A stretch of 64,000 nt of DNA from the NCBI RefSeq assembly GCF_000968535.2, contig NC_016112.1, positions 1,922,001 through 1,986,000 of the forward strand, read 5' to 3'. The first letter of the stretch is position 1. The number at the start of each line of letters is the position of its first letter. The position numbers and the translations under genes are program-made. This stretch comes from Methylotuvimicrobium alcaliphilum 20Z. Its GTDB lineage: Bacteria > Pseudomonadota > Gammaproteobacteria > Methylococcales > Methylomonadaceae. Of this stretch, positions 25,450-33,601 are shown in pieces. The notes beneath the pieces were generated by a model. That model was not told where the DNA came from and did not search any database. It worked only from the letters and a program-made list of their open reading frames with translations.

Positions 25450-27186
25450 ATGAAACCGACAGCATCCCACCTCGTGAAATCGCAAACCAAAGCGTCAAGC
25501 GGAATCGCCGGTTTCGATAACATCACCGGCGGAGGTTTACCGCTTGGACGCACAACGCTGCTGGTTGGCGGACCAGGCTCCGGCAAAACCATCTTCGCGC
25601 TCCAATTTTTGGTGCATGGCGCGCAGGATTGCGACGAACCGGGTATCTTTGTGGCTTTTGAGGAGACTTCACCGCGCATCGTCGCCAATGCCGAAAGTTT
25701 CGGCTGGAAGCTCGATGAGTTGCAGGAGAAAAGCCTGTATTTCATGGATGCCCAGCCTTCGCCGGACCTGGTCCAGTCCGGCGATTTCGACCTGGGCGGC
25801 ATGTTGGCGGCATTGGAAAGTCAGATCAAGGAAATGGGCGCACGGCGCATCTTGTTCGATGCGCTAGATATTTTGTTGCTGCTGCTACCCGATCAGACGG
25901 CCATCAGGCGGGAGATCTACCGCTTACATGAATGGTTATCGGTACACGAAATGACCGGCCTGATCACCTTGAAGGCCGACGGCGATCAGACCAGTAGCAT
26001 CAGCCAGCAGCCATTCGGCTTCATGCACTTCATGGTGGACTGCGCGGTGATACTCAGTCACAACGTTGAGTTCGGGGTGTCGCAACGCAGTCTTCGGGTG
26101 CAGAAATATCGCGGCTCCAGCTTCGACGAAAACGAGTCGCCTTTCCTGATCGGCGACAGCGGATTTGAGGTCGTCTCGCAGACTTTGAGCCGCTTGGATC
26201 CCAAGGTGAACAAAGAGCGTGTTTCCAGCGGCGTGCAGCGACTCGATACCATGCTCGGCGGCGGCTACTACCGAGGTGCCAGCGTACTGATCACCGGCTT
26301 CTCCGGCACGGCCAAGACCACCTTGAGCGGTGCGTTCGCCGAGGCGGCCTGCCTTCGCGGCGAGCGCACCATATTCGTTTGCTTTGATTCGAATAGCTCC
26401 GAAGTGATCCGCAATCTGGCCTCGGTCGGCATACGCTTGAATGACCACGTAAAAAGCGGCTATTTGCGCATGTTCTCGGCCCGCGCCATCACCGGCAGCG
26501 CGGAAACCTATCTGGTGCGTATCAAGGCGCTGGCGAAGGCGCATAAGGCCCGTTGCGTCGTGATCGATCCTGTGTCCGCACGGTCAAAATCCGGCAATGA
26601 CCAGATGACGCAAAGCGTGGCGGACCGCCTGATCGACTGGTCCAAGGGCGAGGGCACCACACTGGTCTGCACCAGTCTGCTCGACGAGATGTCCGACCAG
26701 GTGGAGAGCAGCTCGCAGTTGCAGATATCAGCGCTTGTGGACACTTGGATCCACCTCAGCTATCTGGTACAGGCCGGGGAACGCAACCGGGGTTTGTCCA
26801 TCGTCAAGTCGCGCGGCATGGCGCATTCGAACCAGGTACGCGAGTTAATTCTCAGCGATGCCGGGGTGACCTTGGCCGACACCTATACCGCAGGCGGCGA
26901 GGTGCTAATGGGCACCTTGCGCTGGGAAAAGGAACGCGCCGAGCGTGTCGTACACGAGGCCGCCGAAGCCGCTGCAAAACTAAAGCGCGTGAAACTGGAA
27001 ACCGAGGAGGCCGATCTTGAGGTGCGCTTGAAATCGCTACAGGCCGAGCTGTCGGCTAAACAGATCGAAAAAGACTTGCTGGTCCGCGACACCCTCAGTC
27101 ACGAGGGCGAGATTTCGGAAAGCCTTACCCGGATACAAGAATTGCGTGGAGCTGATGGCGAAACCATGGCAGGGGAGAATCCATAA
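25450..27186 (+). CDS. kaiC: KaiC-family clock ATPase (KaiC2/3-like)
   Basis: A 578-residue protein with two RecA-like domains. CI: Walker A GGPGSGKT (about 40-47) and catalytic FEE (about 70-72). CII: Walker A-like GFSGTAKT (about 283-290). The CII catalytic pair, EE in Synechococcus KaiC, reads DS here (CFDSNSS). At the phosphosite the sequence QISALVDT aligns with HISTITDT, so Ser431 is kept but Thr432 is Ala. The C-terminal 80 residues form a coiled coil not present in KaiC proper. Probably a KaiC homologue that works as a phosphorylation- or ATP-driven switch rather than a full clock; no kaiA. The start is the ATG at 25450 with SD GGAAG. The stop overlaps kaiB by one base. Confidence 0.9.
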   Translation: MKPTASHLVKSQTKASSGIAGFDNITGGGLPLGRTTLLVGGPGSGKTIFALQFLVHGAQDCDEPGIFVAFEETSPRIVANAESFGWKLDELQEKSLYFMDAQPSPDLVQSGDFDLGGMLAALESQIKEMGARRILFDALDILLLLLPDQTAIRREIYRLHEWLSVHEMTGLITLKADGDQTSSISQQPFGFMHFMVDCAVILSHNVEFGVSQRSLRVQKYRGSSFDENESPFLIGDSGFEVVSQTLSRLDPKVNKERVSSGVQRLDTMLGGGYYRGASVLITGFSGTAKTTLSGAFAEAACLRGERTIFVCFDSNSSEVIRNLASVGIRLNDHVKSGYLRMFSARAITGSAETYLVRIKALAKAHKARCVVIDPVSARSKSGNDQMTQSVADRLIDWSKGEGTTLVCTSLLDEMSDQVESSSQLQISALVDTWIHLSYLVQAGERNRGLSIVKSRGMAHSNQVRELILSDAGVTLADTYTAGGEVLMGTLRWEKERAERVVHEAAEAAAKLKRVKLETEEADLEVRLKSLQAELSAKQIEKDLLVRDTLSHEGEISESLTRIQELRGADGETMAGENP

Positions 27187-27476
27187 TGACCCAACACCAG
27201 ATATTCAATTTCCGGCTCTATGTCGCCGGGGACGCGCTCAACTCCGCGCAGGCACTGGCCAATCTTACCAATCTGTGCCGGATCCACCTTCCGGACCGGC
27301 ACCGGGTCGAAGTGGTGGATGTGTATCTGGAGCCGAAACGGGCGCTGGCGGACGGCATTTTCATGACACCGACCCTGGTTAAGCTCACTCCCTCGCCTAC
27401 CAGAAAAATCGTCGGCAGCCTTAACCTGATGCACCCCTTGTTACTGAGTTTGGGACTGGCAATCCCTGCCTCATGA
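27186..27476 (+). CDS. kaiB: KaiB-family clock protein
   Basis: A 96-residue thioredoxin-like KaiB: FRLYVAGDALNSAQALANL at the N-terminus, VEVVDVYLEPKRALADGIFM in the middle, and the family signature TPTLVKLTPSPTRKIVG. KaiB changes fold and binds KaiC CI or partner kinases. It starts in a TAATG overlap with kaiC and ends in an ATGA overlap with the next gene, so all three are translated from one transcript. The active-fold-switch residues cannot be judged by eye. Confidence 0.93.
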   Translation: MTQHQIFNFRLYVAGDALNSAQALANLTNLCRIHLPDRHRVEVVDVYLEPKRALADGIFMTPTLVKLTPSPTRKIVGSLNLMHPLLLSLGLAIPAS

Positions 27477-30253
27477 ACAGCGGGTCTCCAGCGGAGGACG
27501 CCAATGAAGAAATTGTCGCCTTGATCGAATCGCTACACCGCACCGGCCAACGTCTGGAGGAACTGACCGCGGGCGAAGTGGATACGGTGTCCGACAGCAG
27601 CGGCCGGACCTTCTTGTTACAAAGTGCCCAGGAACACTTGCGACTCAGCGAGGCCGCCAAGCAGGCCGCCATCCTCAATGTGCTGCCGGCGAATATCGCT
27701 TTGCTCAATGCCCAAGGCATTATCATCTCGGTAAACCAGGCCTGGCAACGATTTGCCGGCGAGAATGCCTTCCCGTACATCGGCTTCGGCATCGGCCTCA
27801 ATTATCTGCAAATCTGCGACAGCGCCCAGGGTGAAAGTGCGTCCGAGGCTCATCAGGCGGCTGAGGCCATTCGTTCGATATTAACTGGCAGCATAACAAG
27901 CTTCTCGCTGGAATATCCCTGCCATTCGCCCACGAAACAACGCTGGTTTCTGATGACGGTAACCCCGATGGACGACAATTGTCCCAAGGGTGCCGTGGTC
28001 ATGCATATGGATGTGACGGCACAACGGCAGACCAAGGAAGATCTGCGCGCGAGCGAATTGCGCTTTCGCCAGATGGCGGAAAACATCGGTGACGTCTTCT
28101 TTTTACTGGATGCCGTTGACAGCCGCATGCTGTACGTCAGTCCGGCTTATGAAACCATCTGGGGGCACAGCTGCGAAAGTCTGTATAAAAATCCGCAATC
28201 ATGGATGGAAACCGTTCACCCGGACGACCAGGCAGCGACTTACGGGACCTATCGGAAATCACTGATGGCAGTCGATGCCAATTTTCAGTTCCGAATTGTG
28301 CGCCATGACGGCTCGATTCGCTGGATCGAAGTGAAAAGCTATCCGGTCCGCGACGACGATGATTCGCTGGTTCGTATCGCCGGCCTTGCCAAGGACATTA
28401 CCGAGTACAAGGCAGCCGAAGCCAAAATCGCTTACCTGAACCGGGTATATGCCATGTTGAGCGACATCAACGCTCTGATTGTGCGCGAACATGACCGCGA
28501 CAACCTGTTCAAGGAAGCCTGCCGGATTGCGGTCGAAGCAGGCGGCTTCCGCATGTCCTTGATTGTCATCATGGATCGGGATTTGAAGCGGTTTATCCCG
28601 ATTGCTTCGGTAGGTGGCGACGAGGCTCTACTGGTAGCCATCAAAGGTATCTTATCATCGAGCGAGAAGGTGCAAAAAAGCATGGTGGTTCGGGCGATAC
28701 GGGAAAAGACGGCCGTCGTCTCCAACGACTCACAAAACGACCCCAAGGTGCTGTTATGCGGGAAGTACGCCGAATTCGGCGTCCACTCGATGGCAATCTT
28801 GCCCTTGATTGTTGCCGATGAAGTGGTCGGCGTATTCGCGCTTTACGCCAGCGAGATAGGGTTCTTCCGTGAAGAAGAGATGGCGCTGTTGACGGAACTG
28901 GCCGGCGATATCGCCTTCGCCATCGATCATATCGCCAAACAGGAACGGCTGGACTATCTGGCCTACTACGACGAACTCACAGGGCTGGCGAACCGCAGGC
29001 TGTTTCTTGAGCGGGTGGAGCAATACATGAGTAGTGCGATCGGCGGCGAACACAAGCTGGCCGTGTTGCTGATCGATCTCGAGCGCTTCAAGAACATCAA
29101 CGACAGTCTGGGCCAGTTGGGCGGCGATGCGCTGTTGAAGCAGGTGGCGGCGTGGCTGACCCAAAACGCCGGCGAAGCCAGACTGATCGCGCGGATGGGT
29201 GCGGACCACTTTGCGGTGGTGTTGCCGAAAGTCACGCAGGATGTCGATGTCGTCCGGCTGATCGAGAAAACCCTGACAACCTTTCAGGAGCATCAATTCC
29301 ACTTGCATGACGCTGTATTCCGGATTGCCATCAAGATTGGCGCGACCTTATTCCCGGACGACGGCGCCAGAGCCGATATCTTGGTCAGGAACGCTGAGGC
29401 AGCGCTCAAAAAAGCCAAGACCAGCGGCTTTCCCTACTTGTTTTACACGCAGAAAATGACCGAAGCCATGGCACATAAGCTGTCGCTGGAGAATCAGCTG
29501 CGCCAGGCGCTTGATAACGAAGAATTCGTGCTGCATTACCAACCCAAGGTGAATCTGGCCAGCGGCAAGCTGACCAGTGCCGAGGCGCTGATCCGCTGGA
29601 ACGATCCGCGCACCGGCCTGGTGCCGCCGGCCCGGTTTATCCCTATCCTGGAAGAAACCGGATTGATCAATGATGTCGGCCGCTGGGCGCTCCACAAAGC
29701 TATCGACGACTATCTGCGCTGGCACAACGCGGGGCTGGCCGCCGTGCGCGTTGCGGTCAACGTCTCGCCGCTGCAACTGCGCGATCGCGGGTTTTCCGGT
29801 CAAATCCTGCAGGCTATCGACATTCACGAACAGGCGCCTTCCGGACTGGAACTGGAAATCACCGAAAGCCTGATCATGGCCGATGTCAAACACAGTATCG
29901 CCAGCCTGCAAACCATACGCGCCATGGGCATCAGCATCGCCATCGATGATTTCGGCACCGGCTTTTCGTCGCTCAGCTACCTGTCCAAATTGCCGGTGGA
30001 TACCCTGAAGATAGACCGCTCGTTCGTGATCGAGATGACCGAATCAAGCGAGGGACTATTGCTGGTATCCACCATTATCAATCTGGCGCATTCGCTGAAG
30101 CTCAAGGTGGTGGCGGAAGGTGTGGAAACCGAAGAACAAGCGAGTATGCTCCGGCGGTTGCACTGCGACGAAATGCAAGGCTATTTATTCAGTAAACCTG
30201 TGCCTGGCGAGATTTTCGAAACCCGATTCCTGTCGCCGCTGCTGTTAAAGTAA
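27473..30253 (+). CDS. PAS-PAS-GAF-GGDEF-EAL protein, predicted c-di-GMP phosphodiesterase
   Basis: A 926-residue signalling protein without membrane helices. The N-terminus (1-55) is coiled-coil-like, followed by two PAS domains (about 60-180 and 195-315), a GAF domain (about 330-485), a GGDEF domain (about 495-655) and an EAL domain (about 670-920). The GGDEF signature is degenerate (RMGADHFAV, not GGDEF), so cyclase activity is unlikely. The EAL domain keeps AEALIRW, the Asn of VNVSPLQL, ITES, DDFGTGFSSL, LKIDRSFV, AEGVET and MQGYLFSKP, so phosphodiesterase activity is expected. Coupled to kaiB by ATGA, it is the likely output of the Kai pair, as in Legionella-type kai clusters (known context). 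Confidence 0.9.
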   Translation: MNSGSPAEDANEEIVALIESLHRTGQRLEELTAGEVDTVSDSSGRTFLLQSAQEHLRLSEAAKQAAILNVLPANIALLNAQGIIISVNQAWQRFAGENAFPYIGFGIGLNYLQICDSAQGESASEAHQAAEAIRSILTGSITSFSLEYPCHSPTKQRWFLMTVTPMDDNCPKGAVVMHMDVTAQRQTKEDLRASELRFRQMAENIGDVFFLLDAVDSRMLYVSPAYETIWGHSCESLYKNPQSWMETVHPDDQAATYGTYRKSLMAVDANFQFRIVRHDGSIRWIEVKSYPVRDDDDSLVRIAGLAKDITEYKAAEAKIAYLNRVYAMLSDINALIVREHDRDNLFKEACRIAVEAGGFRMSLIVIMDRDLKRFIPIASVGGDEALLVAIKGILSSSEKVQKSMVVRAIREKTAVVSNDSQNDPKVLLCGKYAEFGVHSMAILPLIVADEVVGVFALYASEIGFFREEEMALLTELAGDIAFAIDHIAKQERLDYLAYYDELTGLANRRLFLERVEQYMSSAIGGEHKLAVLLIDLERFKNINDSLGQLGGDALLKQVAAWLTQNAGEARLIARMGADHFAVVLPKVTQDVDVVRLIEKTLTTFQEHQFHLHDAVFRIAIKIGATLFPDDGARADILVRNAEAALKKAKTSGFPYLFYTQKMTEAMAHKLSLENQLRQALDNEEFVLHYQPKVNLASGKLTSAEALIRWNDPRTGLVPPARFIPILEETGLINDVGRWALHKAIDDYLRWHNAGLAAVRVAVNVSPLQLRDRGFSGQILQAIDIHEQAPSGLELEITESLIMADVKHSIASLQTIRAMGISIAIDDFGTGFSSLSYLSKLPVDTLKIDRSFVIEMTESSEGLLLVSTIINLAHSLKLKVVAEGVETEEQASMLRRLHCDEMQGYLFSKPVPGEIFETRFLSPLLLK

Positions 30254-30256
30254 TTC

Positions 30257-30298
30257 CTGATTAGCAAGATGCTTCAGCTTGCTAATCAGATTTTGTTT
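30257..30298 (+). terminator. Terminator of the kai operon
   Basis: CTGATTAGCAAG and CTTGCTAATCAG form a 12-bp perfect stem around a 9-nt loop, followed by ATTTTGTTTTA, starting three bases after the stop of the EAL gene. The same sequence also matches the 27-bp right end of the element at 35170-35529, so a mobile-element end may have been recruited as a terminator. Confidence 0.75.
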
Positions 30299-30304
30299 TA
30301 TGCA

Positions 30305-30480
30305 TGTGGGAGCGCCGACTTCGGTACGATAAGGAATAGGCATGAAATAATTTGGATAATATCACCCTCTTCCTTTGGGAGAGGGAATAAAAAAGCCAAA
30401 GTTATTTCGTGCCTACTCCTAAGCGGAGCCGGAAGCGCTTATCTGCCCGCACCGTTCGCGGCCGGGTGGCGGCTCCCACA
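30305..30480. repeat. REP-like TGTGGGAGC element with nested palindrome
   Basis: TGTGGGAGCGCCG at the left and CGGCTCCCACA at the right are inverted. Nested at 30332-30420, AGGAATAGGCATGAAATAA pairs imperfectly with TTATTTCGTGCCTACTCCT; these ends match the element at 48343-48526. It lies between the kai terminator and the right direct repeat, so it is part of the inserted segment's right border. Confidence 0.6.
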
Positions 30481-30511
30481 AACTGCCCGCCCCGCGCCGA
30501 CGTGCTGGGTT

Positions 30512-30536
30512 CGGGTTGGCCTTGATTTTCCATTAA
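30512..30536 (+). repeat. Direct repeat, right copy
   Basis: Repeats 23674-23698 exactly. The bases before it translate as ADVLGSGWP-stop against VDVPGAGWP-stop in the intact gluconolactonase, so this is a duplicated gene end with a few differences. It sits 25 bp before the SDR start. Confidence 0.85.
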
Positions 30537-30561
30537 ACCATAAAAAAGAGGAGAGACAATT

Positions 30562-31377
30562 ATGCCGCTTATTATCGAGAAATCATTGGCCGGGCAGCGT
30601 GCTCTAGTGACCGGAAGTAGCTCCGGCATTGGCGCGGCGATTGCCGTCGCATTGGCCGAAGCGGGCGCGCGCGTGGCGATCAATTATATGTCCGATGCCG
30701 AGGGGGCGGGGGAGATAGTGGATCAAATACAAGCCTTGGGCGGCGAAGCGATTGCGGTTCAGGCCGATGTCAGCCAAGAGGATCAAGTGATTGCGATGTT
30801 TCAACAGGTCATCGGGACTTGGGGCAGTCTCGATATTTTGGTCAACAATGCGGGCATACAGCTTGATGCGCCGTTTGTCGAGATGACCTTGAAACAATGG
30901 GAAACCGTGATGGCGGTCAATCTGACCGGGCAGTTTTTGTGCGCCCGAGAAGCGGTCAAGGAGTTTCTTCGCCGAGGCGTGGTGCCGGAATTGTCCTGTT
31001 CGGCCGGCAAGATTATTTGCAATTCCTCGGTGCATGACATCATTCCTTGGGCCGGACACGTCAATTATTCCGCCTCTAAGGGCGGCCTGTTGATGTTCAT
31101 GAAGAGTCTGGCTCAGGAAGTCGCTCATGACAAGATTAGGGTCAATGCGGTGTCGCCGGGCGCGATCAAAACACCGATCAATCGTAGCGCCTGGGAAACC
31201 CCCGAGGCGGAAGCCGATTTACTGAAACTGATTCCGTACGAACGCGTCGGGGAATCGGCCGATATTGCCCGTGCGGTGGTTTGGCTCGCCTCCGATGCAT
31301 CCGATTACGTGGTCGGCACAACGCTGTATATCGATGGCGGCATGACCCTTTATCCGGGCTTTCGCGAAGGCGGGTAA
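30562..31377 (+). CDS. SDR-family glucose 1-dehydrogenase-like oxidoreductase
   Basis: A 271-residue short-chain dehydrogenase. The NAD(P) motif TGSSSGIG is at about 18-25, NNAG at about 92-95, the catalytic Ser in CNSSVHD, and YSASKGG at about 170. The C-terminus DGGMTLYPGF resembles bacterial glucose 1-dehydrogenases. Expected reaction: glucose to gluconolactone with NAD(P). SD AGAGGAGAG is close to the ATG. Its 5' flank still contains the gluconolactonase-tail direct repeat, which suggests it was once directly behind that gene in the same operon. Confidence 0.83.
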   Translation: MPLIIEKSLAGQRALVTGSSSGIGAAIAVALAEAGARVAINYMSDAEGAGEIVDQIQALGGEAIAVQADVSQEDQVIAMFQQVIGTWGSLDILVNNAGIQLDAPFVEMTLKQWETVMAVNLTGQFLCAREAVKEFLRRGVVPELSCSAGKIICNSSVHDIIPWAGHVNYSASKGGLLMFMKSLAQEVAHDKIRVNAVSPGAIKTPINRSAWETPEAEADLLKLIPYERVGESADIARAVVWLASDASDYVVGTTLYIDGGMTLYPGFREGG

Positions 31378-31547
31378 ATTTATCGCGCAGAGGCGCAGAG
31401 TTTTCAGTTTAATGATTGCAGGTTTGTTAATTGCAGCGAGTGCGCCCCATACGCATCAAGCTAAGCAAAGATCCCCGCTGCTAAATCGCTACCGACCTCT
31501 TCCGGCGTTTGAGTTAAAAGGGGGGGTAAATAAGGACTCCGTCGAAA

Positions 31548-32441
31548 TTAATAACTGGGATTACTAAATAAGCCATCCGCACCTTCCGCGCGCCCCGGTT
31601 TTCCTCCTGGCGTGAAAACATCGAACAGCATTCTAATGCCGATCTGACCGGTAAATTCGAGACGCCCGGTTTCATTGCGTCCCTCGTCCAATTCAGGCTG
31701 CAATCCGAAGGTAACATCGAGATTCAAATAATCACTCGGCAGCCAACGGATACCGAATTGCGATGCATACTTCGGTTCGTTCAAAACCAAAGGGTCGCCG
31801 GCAAAGACTTCACCGATCAAACGAGCTTCCGGATGAAAGGCTTCCAAATCGAAACCGATCCCCCAGTAAGGCGTGATGCGCTGCGGCCCGCCCCGCTCTC
31901 TATCCATGCGGGCTCCATAATTCGTGTGCAGCATCAATTTATCGTCATTGAAGCGCCAAGTCGACATGCCGATGATGTAATAATTGCTACCGACATCGTG
32001 CATATCGCCGCGCCCGGTATCGAATGTCGCTCCGGCACCGAACGCGAACCCCGGCATAATGCTGTCGATTTCCGCTTTATTGAATAATATTTTGGTTTGA
32101 AAGGCGGGGTTGGAATAGGTCAATTCGTCATTGCTATCCCGGCCAACGCCTACACCGGCAATCAGCTCCAACCATTGGTTGACCGACGTGCCTATCATGA
32201 CATTGTATGCCGGAAAAGGAGACCAATCGCCGCCGACATGACCGGCTTCAAGCCAAGTTTCGGCTTCGACTTGTCCTTCATCGACAATGCGTGCATCGTC
32301 GGTTACAAAAGGCCGAACGGCTTTCGATTCGGTTGCGAGCATACTCAATACGGCAGCGATAAGGATTGAAATATTTCGTCGAGTGCCGTTGTTGGCGTTT
32401 GAAGTATTTTGGATTATTTCGACTGCATGTATCTGTTTCAT
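31548..32441 (-). CDS. Predicted outer-membrane beta-barrel protein
   Basis: A 297-residue exported protein. A signal-like segment ISILIAAVLSMLATESKA is preceded by a polar stretch. The mature part has alternating hydrophobic strands, opening with VRPFVTDDARIVDEGQVEAE and repeated aromatic-ended strands to a final IRMLFDVF. It resembles the small outer-membrane transporter-like (MetA-pathway, PF13557-type) family. Ligand unknown. The start is the ATG at 32441 with SD GGAGG six bases upstream; a start four codons earlier is worse placed. It is divergent from the two-component genes and may be a target of them. Confidence 0.7.
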   Translation of the reverse strand: MKQIHAVEIIQNTSNANNGTRRNISILIAAVLSMLATESKAVRPFVTDDARIVDEGQVEAETWLEAGHVGGDWSPFPAYNVMIGTSVNQWLELIAGVGVGRDSNDELTYSNPAFQTKILFNKAEIDSIMPGFAFGAGATFDTGRGDMHDVGSNYYIIGMSTWRFNDDKLMLHTNYGARMDRERGGPQRITPYWGIGFDLEAFHPEARLIGEVFAGDPLVLNEPKYASQFGIRWLPSDYLNLDVTFGLQPELDEGRNETGRLEFTGQIGIRMLFDVFTPGGKPGRAEGADGLFSNPSY

Positions 32442-32508
32442 GATGGCCTCCATTGCTATGAATTCAAGATAAAAGTGATGTGTGTAAAATTACTTGACCG
32501 ACTATCCG

Positions 32509-32613
32509 CTAATAATCGGTCGTTTGAAAAGCACTTGAAGATTGACGAATGCGTTCGATGTCGCTGCGATTGAGCGATCGATTTAATGCGGGGTGTAAAA
32601 TGATGGAAGTCAT
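32509..32613 (-). CDS. Possible 34-residue leader or small protein
   Basis: ATG at 32613 is preceded by a good SD (GGAGAAAATC-ATG). The frame reads MTSIILHPALNRSLNRSDIE and ends in SSAFQTTDY-stop. It lies 67 bp upstream of the outer-membrane protein gene on the same strand. Its stop overlaps a hairpin (GACCGA...TCGGTC, about 32497-32522), a layout seen in leader peptides. No homology is claimed; composition and conservation are untested. Confidence 0.35.
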   Translation of the reverse strand: MTSIILHPALNRSLNRSDIERIRQSSSAFQTTDY

Positions 32614-32914
32614 GATTTTCTCCAAAAGCATGCGTCAATTCGCACGCGCGGGAGAACGCCTCGATTTATGAGGAGATTCTGACAGCGGGCAAAGGAAGCA
32701 AGCTCAGTGGTTTGAGTTGGTGTTTGAAATATCGACTATGGCTTTCCATTGAAGATTCTTTGAATTGAACTTGCGTTATGGTAGCAATCCACTGCCGTGC
32801 CAATCCTGAATTTTTCTTCAGAATTACCCTCTACTAAATGGCTCAAGGTAAACTGATAATCGGTTTTTGAAAGCAAGCTGAGCGGATCAAAAGCGCCAAA
32901 ATGACGGTTATCGA

Positions 32915-33601
32915 ATGAGTATTTTATTGGTTGAAGACGATAGAAAAGCGTCCGGTCTTTTAATACGGGGCCTGACCGAAGAAGGTTTTGCAGTCGATCC
33001 GGCATACTCGGTCGAGGAAGCCGAACAGTGCCTGCGCATACAGGAGTATCGCTTGATTATTTTAGATTGGTTTTTGCCGGGCAAGCAGGGTGTTGCTTGG
33101 TGTGAAGAACTCCGGCAACAAGGCGTGCGAGTGCCGATTTTGATGCTCACCGCCCGAGATGCCTTGCAAGACCGGGTCGAAGGGCTCGACGCCGGTGCCG
33201 ACGATTACTTGACTAAACCGTTTGCGTTCGAGGAACTGTTGGCGAGAACCCGCGCCTTATTGCGCCGTTCGGACATTGGTCAACAGACAAGTCTTGAGGT
33301 GGCCGACCTCATATTGGATACACAAACGCGCCGGGTAACCAGGGGCCAGTTGATTATCAATTTGACCCAAAAGGAATACGCCATTCTGGAAATGTTAATG
33401 CGTCGCGTAGATAGGGTAGTAAGCCGAAACGAACTTGCGGAATCGCTATGGAGCAACGACCATATTGGCCTGAATAATCTGATCGACGCTCATATTCGCA
33501 ATTTGCGCCGGAAAATCGATCGCCCGGGCGTTACGCAACTCATCCATACGGTTCGCGGCCGAGGATTCCGACTGATAACAAGCGGTGCCGACGATGCTTA
33601 A
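32915..33601 (+). CDS. OmpR-family response regulator
   Basis: A 228-residue response regulator. The receiver domain has the acidic pair ED at 7-8, phospho-acceptor Asp51 (LIILDWFLPG), a conserved Thr (LTARDAL) and Lys (YLTKPFAF). A winged-helix DNA-binding domain of OmpR/PhoB type follows (about 130-225), with LTQKEYAILEML and HTVRGRGFRL. It overlaps the kinase gene by 8 bp, so both proteins come from one message. The 473-bp gap upstream, shared with the divergent outer-membrane protein gene, shows no other clear gene besides the small frame at 32509. Confidence 0.92.
   Translation: MSILLVEDDRKASGLLIRGLTEEGFAVDPAYSVEEAEQCLRIQEYRLIILDWFLPGKQGVAWCEELRQQGVRVPILMLTARDALQDRVEGLDAGADDYLTKPFAFEELLARTRALLRRSDIGQQTSLEVADLILDTQTRRVTRGQLIINLTQKEYAILEMLMRRVDRVVSRNELAESLWSNDHIGLNNLIDAHIRNLRRKIDRPGVTQLIHTVRGRGFRLITSGADDA

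Larger units (their letters stand above)
23699..30511. mobile_element. Candidate inserted segment carrying TA remnants and the kai operon
   Basis: This block separates gluconolactonase from the glucose-dehydrogenase gene. Both flanks carry the same piece of gluconolactonase 3' sequence (23664-23703 and 30502-30541). Inside are decayed toxin-antitoxin genes, repeat elements and the kaiC-kaiB-EAL operon. Kai-operon genes use CTG for leucine more than the TTG-rich neighbours such as hpnN and ftsK (by eye). No transposase or integrase is present, so the mechanism is unknown; recombination between duplicated ends or a trans-mobilised unit would both fit. Confidence 0.6.

Noticed and set aside
30269-30607. 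112-codon plus-strand frame between the kai operon and the SDR gene
   Set aside because: It spans the terminator, REP-like repeats and direct repeat; the sequence has no protein-like composition.
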